From contig CM065307.1 of NCBI GenBank assembly GCA_033032175.1, forward strand, positions 9,610,001-9,674,000: a DNA stretch of 64,000 nt, given 5' to 3'. The translations under genes were made by a program, and so were the position numbers. The stretch comes from Saturnia japonica (taxonomy: Eukaryota > Arthropoda > Insecta > Lepidoptera > Saturniidae). Shown here piece by piece: positions 59,623 to 64,000 of the stretch (the first letter of the stretch is position 1; each line of letters begins with the position of its first letter). The notes beneath the pieces are model-generated. The model was not told where the DNA came from and ran no database searches. It worked only from the letters and a program-made list of their open reading frames with translations.

Positions 59623-61430
59623 GTCAGTACAACTGAATTACTGATAATACTGATGCTCTGAAGTACTTTATTATAACTGTGTTACCAGCTCACTCTACTT
59701 TTACTTATAGTGGGAGTCTGTTTATATATTTTATTTTATTCTTTATAGGTATAGGCATTTGTCCAAAATCTCACCTATTATTGTTAAGTGATGATGTGGC
59801 TTAAGATGGTAACACGTTATAACCTAGTGGGGCAACAGGCTCTCAAGTGCAGCTGCCGAAACACACCTATAGGTGCTTAGTGCAAATGGTATTTAAGTTA
59901 TATACATATTGAGTATATAAAATGAAAAATATTAAAAATGCATTGTGTACTTATCCATTTCTAAAAACTGATTTTTCTTTACTGTTAGAATACTCTTCGC
60001 TACAGTGATTACAGATGAACATAAACTAGTAAGTTTAAAGGTTTAATTTTTTGGAAGATTAAAGCAATAATTATAACTCGATCTGGAGTAAAATATACAT
60101 TATTACTGTTTTTTGTTCATACATAGTGTGTAAGTATAATTGTCTAGACAACCGGACTCTGTTACTGTCGATCCAACTGAGGTTACAAACGGTAAACAAT
60201 ACACTACTTCCTCATTGACATCACCGTTACCTCATATATTGCTATTAAACGGAAGTCAGTCAGTTGAATGCAAAATAGGTGCAAAAGTTGGTTGTGCTAA
60301 ATTGATATCCTTGTTCGAGTTTGGGTGTCTCAGAAACGGCTACTGAATGTTTACTATTCTAATATACACCTCAGTGTGATATACATTTTAAAGCAATGAT
60401 GATCGATCGACATGATTTCGAGTCCCTGCAATGGGATTGAATTATTGATAAGCTTTCGGTGAGGGAAAACATCGTGATGAAACCAATACCATGGTGGTAG
60501 GGTATTCTCTAATGCCCGCCTGGCTAATTACCACCGCCGTCAGGTTAAAAATTTGTCGCCAAGCACCTGTAGGTGTATTCCGACATCTGTACTTCAGAGC
60601 CAGATTACCCACTAGGTTAAGCGTGCCACAATCTTGAGCCCACACCGTTACTTATCATAAGGTGAGATTGTGGCCATAACGCTAAAATTATGAATGAAAA
60701 AAAAAAAACATTCTTTATTTTATTCACATTTTGAAAACTTTGTAATAAACACAGTACATTGCAACTGTTTTTATATTGGATTGTTTACAATTACAGAGGA
60801 AAAACTAAAGGAAGTCTGCACGCATAAATTATGAGTTTCATTGCCTTGAGTACACTGTCGCAGATAAACCTCGATACGCATAGGTATCATCATCATTACA
60901 TGTAATGTCACCTGTTCATTTTTTTTTCTCAGCTGACTAACACCTTATATGAATACATAATTTAAGATTGTAACAACTAGTAAGAGTAATTCTTTAAGAG
61001 ACTTTTCTATTTGCCCACAAACACTTTACATAGTCAAATATTACAACAAAAACAACTTTGGAATGTTTGTCGGAATCTTAATCTGTCATAATATGGTAGT
61101 TTTTATATTAATTCATAAACTTATGGCTCATATGTACTCTGATATTGATTCTTATACTTTGGAGGCATTTACATGATGTAACTTGGTCATGAAATTCTAA
61201 ATAATAACTAGGAATATGTATTTTAAGTTACCATAAAACACCCTGGACAGTTGTTACAGGGGCCATAAGGGAGCCGCTGCACCATTTTGTTAGAATTTTG
61301 TTTTAAAATTATACGAATAATTAAAAAAATAAATTTAATTCTATTTTCGTGACCTTGGGAGAATTGCCGATGAACAAGGTGACATTGAATAAAAAGAAAA
61401 AGATTTATTTACTATTTGAATTGATTACAG
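59623..61430. other. Intron 4 with repeat copies
   Basis: 59765-59890 is an antisense family D fragment. 60405-60690 is the uninterrupted family D copy that gives the empty-site reference for 14657/20154. 61050-61290 weakly resembles family F. No exon was recognised. Confidence 0.5.
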
Positions 61431-61574
61431 AAAGAGCACAAATTAAAAGTGTTCGCTGGTGCTCGAGTTTGCTTCGTGGGTTTCCCGGAAGATGAGACCC
61501 AGCACATGGCCGACGTGCTCGCCAGCAATGGCGGCTCAACATGTCCCTTAGATGACCCTGAATGCACGCATGTT
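61431..61574 (+). CDS. pbl: Pebble/ECT2 RhoGEF, exon 5 (last in window)
   Basis: 144 nt, 48 codons, phase 0 at both ends; acceptor TTGATTACAG, donor GTGAGT. Encodes the start of BRCT2: FAGARVCFVGFPEDE, MADVLASNGGSTCPLDDP and CTHV, matching the ECT2 region that ends CTHLVV. The rest of BRCT2 and the DH-PH exchange domain, which activates Rho1 at the cleavage furrow, lie to the right of the window. Confidence 0.94.
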
Positions 61575-61793
61575 GTGAGTAATACCTTCATATCTTTCAT
61601 AACACCTTTCTACACAACTAAGGACGGCTTAATACAATATTTACTTTTCTGGTAAACATTACTACTTAGCACATAAATTCTACGTAGTTTCAACTATTTT
61701 CATATTTCTCTGCTAGTAGTAATCATGTATTTTATTTTTTTAATTTTAATCAGACTGATTCCAAGGAGTATGTCAGGTAGCTTCACTGCATAT

Positions 61794-63349
61794 TAGAGGT
61801 GTAATGAATATATTCGTAATAGGTGCAGGGATTATAATACACAAATACTAAATAATAGGTATTACAAAATATTAGTCAAATAATAGGCATGCGATTCACG
61901 ATCCGCGCGGCGAGTCACCGCAAAGTCCCTCTCCGCACCTCTCTTTGTCCGTTAGAGGGGCCTGCGTCTTGCGAGTAAGCGAGATGACTACACAATTTGA
62001 AACTTCGTATAGAAACGAGCGCTAGCTGCTGGTTTATCGTATGCGCAGCTAGGTATGTACTATACATTAGTAAAGACATAATTATACACGTCGGGCTTCG
62101 TATGAAAACTGCATGAGTTGGTAACACAGTAAGCAAGCAATGAGAACAGACACTATATTAGACACCGTTTTTACGAATATCAGTGTATTAGCTAACACGT
62201 ATATTATATTCATAGATTAGTTGGTAATTTTTGTATTCGGTATCTTTTGGTATTTCGTATTATATTAGCGGTTCCTTCAGGTCCTTATAACTAGTTGCGA
62301 TTGCATGCATGTTATCGTAGCTATATATTTTTGAGAATTTCAAATGTACATATTTATTGTTTTGTGTTTAGAATCAACTAAAATGTGAATCGATTGACGT
62401 TTTTAATGGAAATATATAACAAAAAAAATACAGAAAAATCTATAATTGTAGTACATGATATAGTGATATTTTCTAACATAATATTTCTTAATACATATTG
62501 TACTTACTAAAGATTTCGACGTTAACGACAGTCCATAATCTATACAATTAATAAAATTGAAATGTCTCTTTGTGACAAAATAACAGTTTTTTACTAAATG
62601 CATAACAAAGTATATACGATACCTATAACAAAAACCTATTTTTAAAATTTTTGTCTGTCTGTCTGATAAGTGTAATCTCCGAAACGGTTGGACCGATTTT
62701 GACGGGACCTTCACTGGTAGATAGCTGATTTTATAGGGAGTAACTTAGGGTACTTTTATTTTAGAAAAATAATTAATAATTAAAATTAAAAATAATTATT
62801 AGGGTTCCGTATAAATAAAAAAACAACTGATCATGGTGAATCAATTTGAGCGCTTAAATGGTTTACGCTGAGTAAACTATAAGAGATATACCAAATGAAT
62901 GTAGGTACTTACCAAATAATTGTAGACATTAAAAATACCTACAAAAAGTCACGGAGAGTATACATCTATCTTCTAAGGAACACCCACAATAAGCCTTTTT
63001 GTCTTTAAAATAGCGGAGACCGGGAGAACAAGTTTCGCGCGGGCATTCTAGTCCACTTGAGCGAGGCCGCGGGCACAGCTAGTTTATTAATACGAAGGAA
63101 AATTTATTCACTGATTCATTTAGGTTATATAATAAGCATACGGATAATAATAATAATAAATATTCACGACAATCTTTTATTTCATACATTCTTTAAGTAG
63201 ACAATAGATATACGCTTAATATCAGTATTAGATCCAAGAAGGTAGCGATTAGCGAATACTGAATCGGTGACTATTATTTGACTAATACGAGTTAACTAAT
63301 ATATTCCATATTAGGAATATCAATATATGAGCCTAATATAACACCTCTA
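61794..63349. mobile_element. hAT non-autonomous element
   Basis: 1556 bp with ends TAGAGGTGT at both termini (inverted) and a perfect 8-bp duplication CTGCATAT at 61786-61793 and 63350-63357. Subterminal TATTAGTCAAATAATAG occurs near both ends in inverted orientation. It carries no transposase; it contains a family C copy (62640-63082). Confidence 0.85.
62640..63082 (+). repeat. Family C repeat inside hAT element
   Basis: CGAAACGGTTGGACCGATTT near the start, GAGCGAGGCCGCGGGCACAG then CTAG at 63079-63082. It is the longest of the family C copies here. Confidence 0.65.
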
Positions 63350-63357
63350 CTGCATAT

Positions 63358-64000
63358 TTTGAGGCTTTTGTCTAATTGAAACCATAATTTCCGATATTTA
63401 AAAATAAAACTATTTAATAATAATTTATATTATTAATTCTCAAAGGCTTTTTTCCTGGCAACGCCATAACTCCGTTAATCCTTCAGCAAAATGAATGATT
63501 CAAACATGGTTTAAAATCACCGCTATTGACGAGACATATACAAACAGATAGAAATTAATGTTTTCGTTAAAAGTTATTAAAAAAACTTTTTCATTAAGAA
63601 AGCCATCTTTTGATTGTAATGAAAATATATTCAAGGCGACATCTATTAACGATCTGCCGAACTAACATGACAGCTGTTTGCTACATTTTTTATATTCTTT
63701 AATGTGCGAAATAGGGCTGGGCTACATGGTTCATATTGTAAATTGGTCAAAGTGAATATATATTAAACTCATAGACAATTCAGGTCTAAACAGTTGTGGT
63801 CATTTGTGTTACCTCTATCAGAACAGTCCGTATCCATTTAAATGCATTATTTGTAAGTACCCCACGTACTTGTCGTGAACAGATAGTCAGATCACATGAC
63901 ATGCATATTAATTTTAAAATGATAGAACACCTGTAAAAACATTCTACGAGGGATTCAAAAGAACTGTGTTGTTACGTCGTACGAATCCTTACCACACAAT
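63358..64000. other. Intron 5, AT-rich, nothing recognised
   Basis: No gene or repeat recognised up to the window edge. Confidence 0.4.

Noticed and set aside
60140..60346. 68-codon open frame in pebble intron 4
   Set aside because: It starts at a non-ATG codon, has no convincing splice sites, and its insertion between BRCT1 and BRCT2 would not fit ECT2.

Overview
This is AT-rich insect nuclear DNA, most likely from a moth or butterfly. The signs are large introns packed with short repeats, a tRNA-derived SINE of the type common in Lepidoptera, cecropia-type mariners, a TED-like env-bearing retroelement, and many repeats ending in CTAGT. The species cannot be named from the window.

Two host genes are supported. 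On the minus strand (9730-11193) three exons encode the first ~192 residues of a stand-alone DUF89 protein resembling 4'-phosphopantetheine phosphatase (the PANK4 C-terminal domain); its catalytic metal-site exons lie beyond the left edge. On the plus strand five exons (23959-24031, 40315-40522, 57120-57255, 59410-59622, 61431-61574) encode the BRCT-rich N-terminus of the cytokinetic RhoGEF Pebble/ECT2. Its DH-PH half lies beyond the right edge. The exon phases agree at every junction. The two genes are divergently arranged, about 12.8 kb apart.

Nearly everything else is mobile DNA. A BEL/Pao element (1223-8072, minus) lies in or near the DUF89 gene. A hAT element (11391-13624) and a decayed Ty3/gypsy element of apparent CsRn1 type (14658-20153, minus) fill the intergenic space. 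The gypsy element is inserted in a short repeat and itself carries a nested solo LTR. Pebble intron 1 holds a hAT-type long foldback (25401-26422), a very young errantivirus-like element with identical LTRs (30196-35735, plus), a hAT MITE (36178-36608) and a pogo-like MITE. Intron 2 holds a tRNA SINE, two mariner copies, CpG-rich promoter-like patches and a candidate alternative first exon near 48062. Intron 5 holds another hAT element (61794-63349).

The strongest unusual signal is the errantivirus. Its protease, reverse transcriptase and RNase H are missing, and Gag is fused in frame to a complete-looking integrase, followed by an env region carrying one frameshift. Its leader holds three tandem stem-loops, one with a compensatory base change. 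LTR identity shows that the insertion is recent, so this internally deleted form was probably mobilised in trans.
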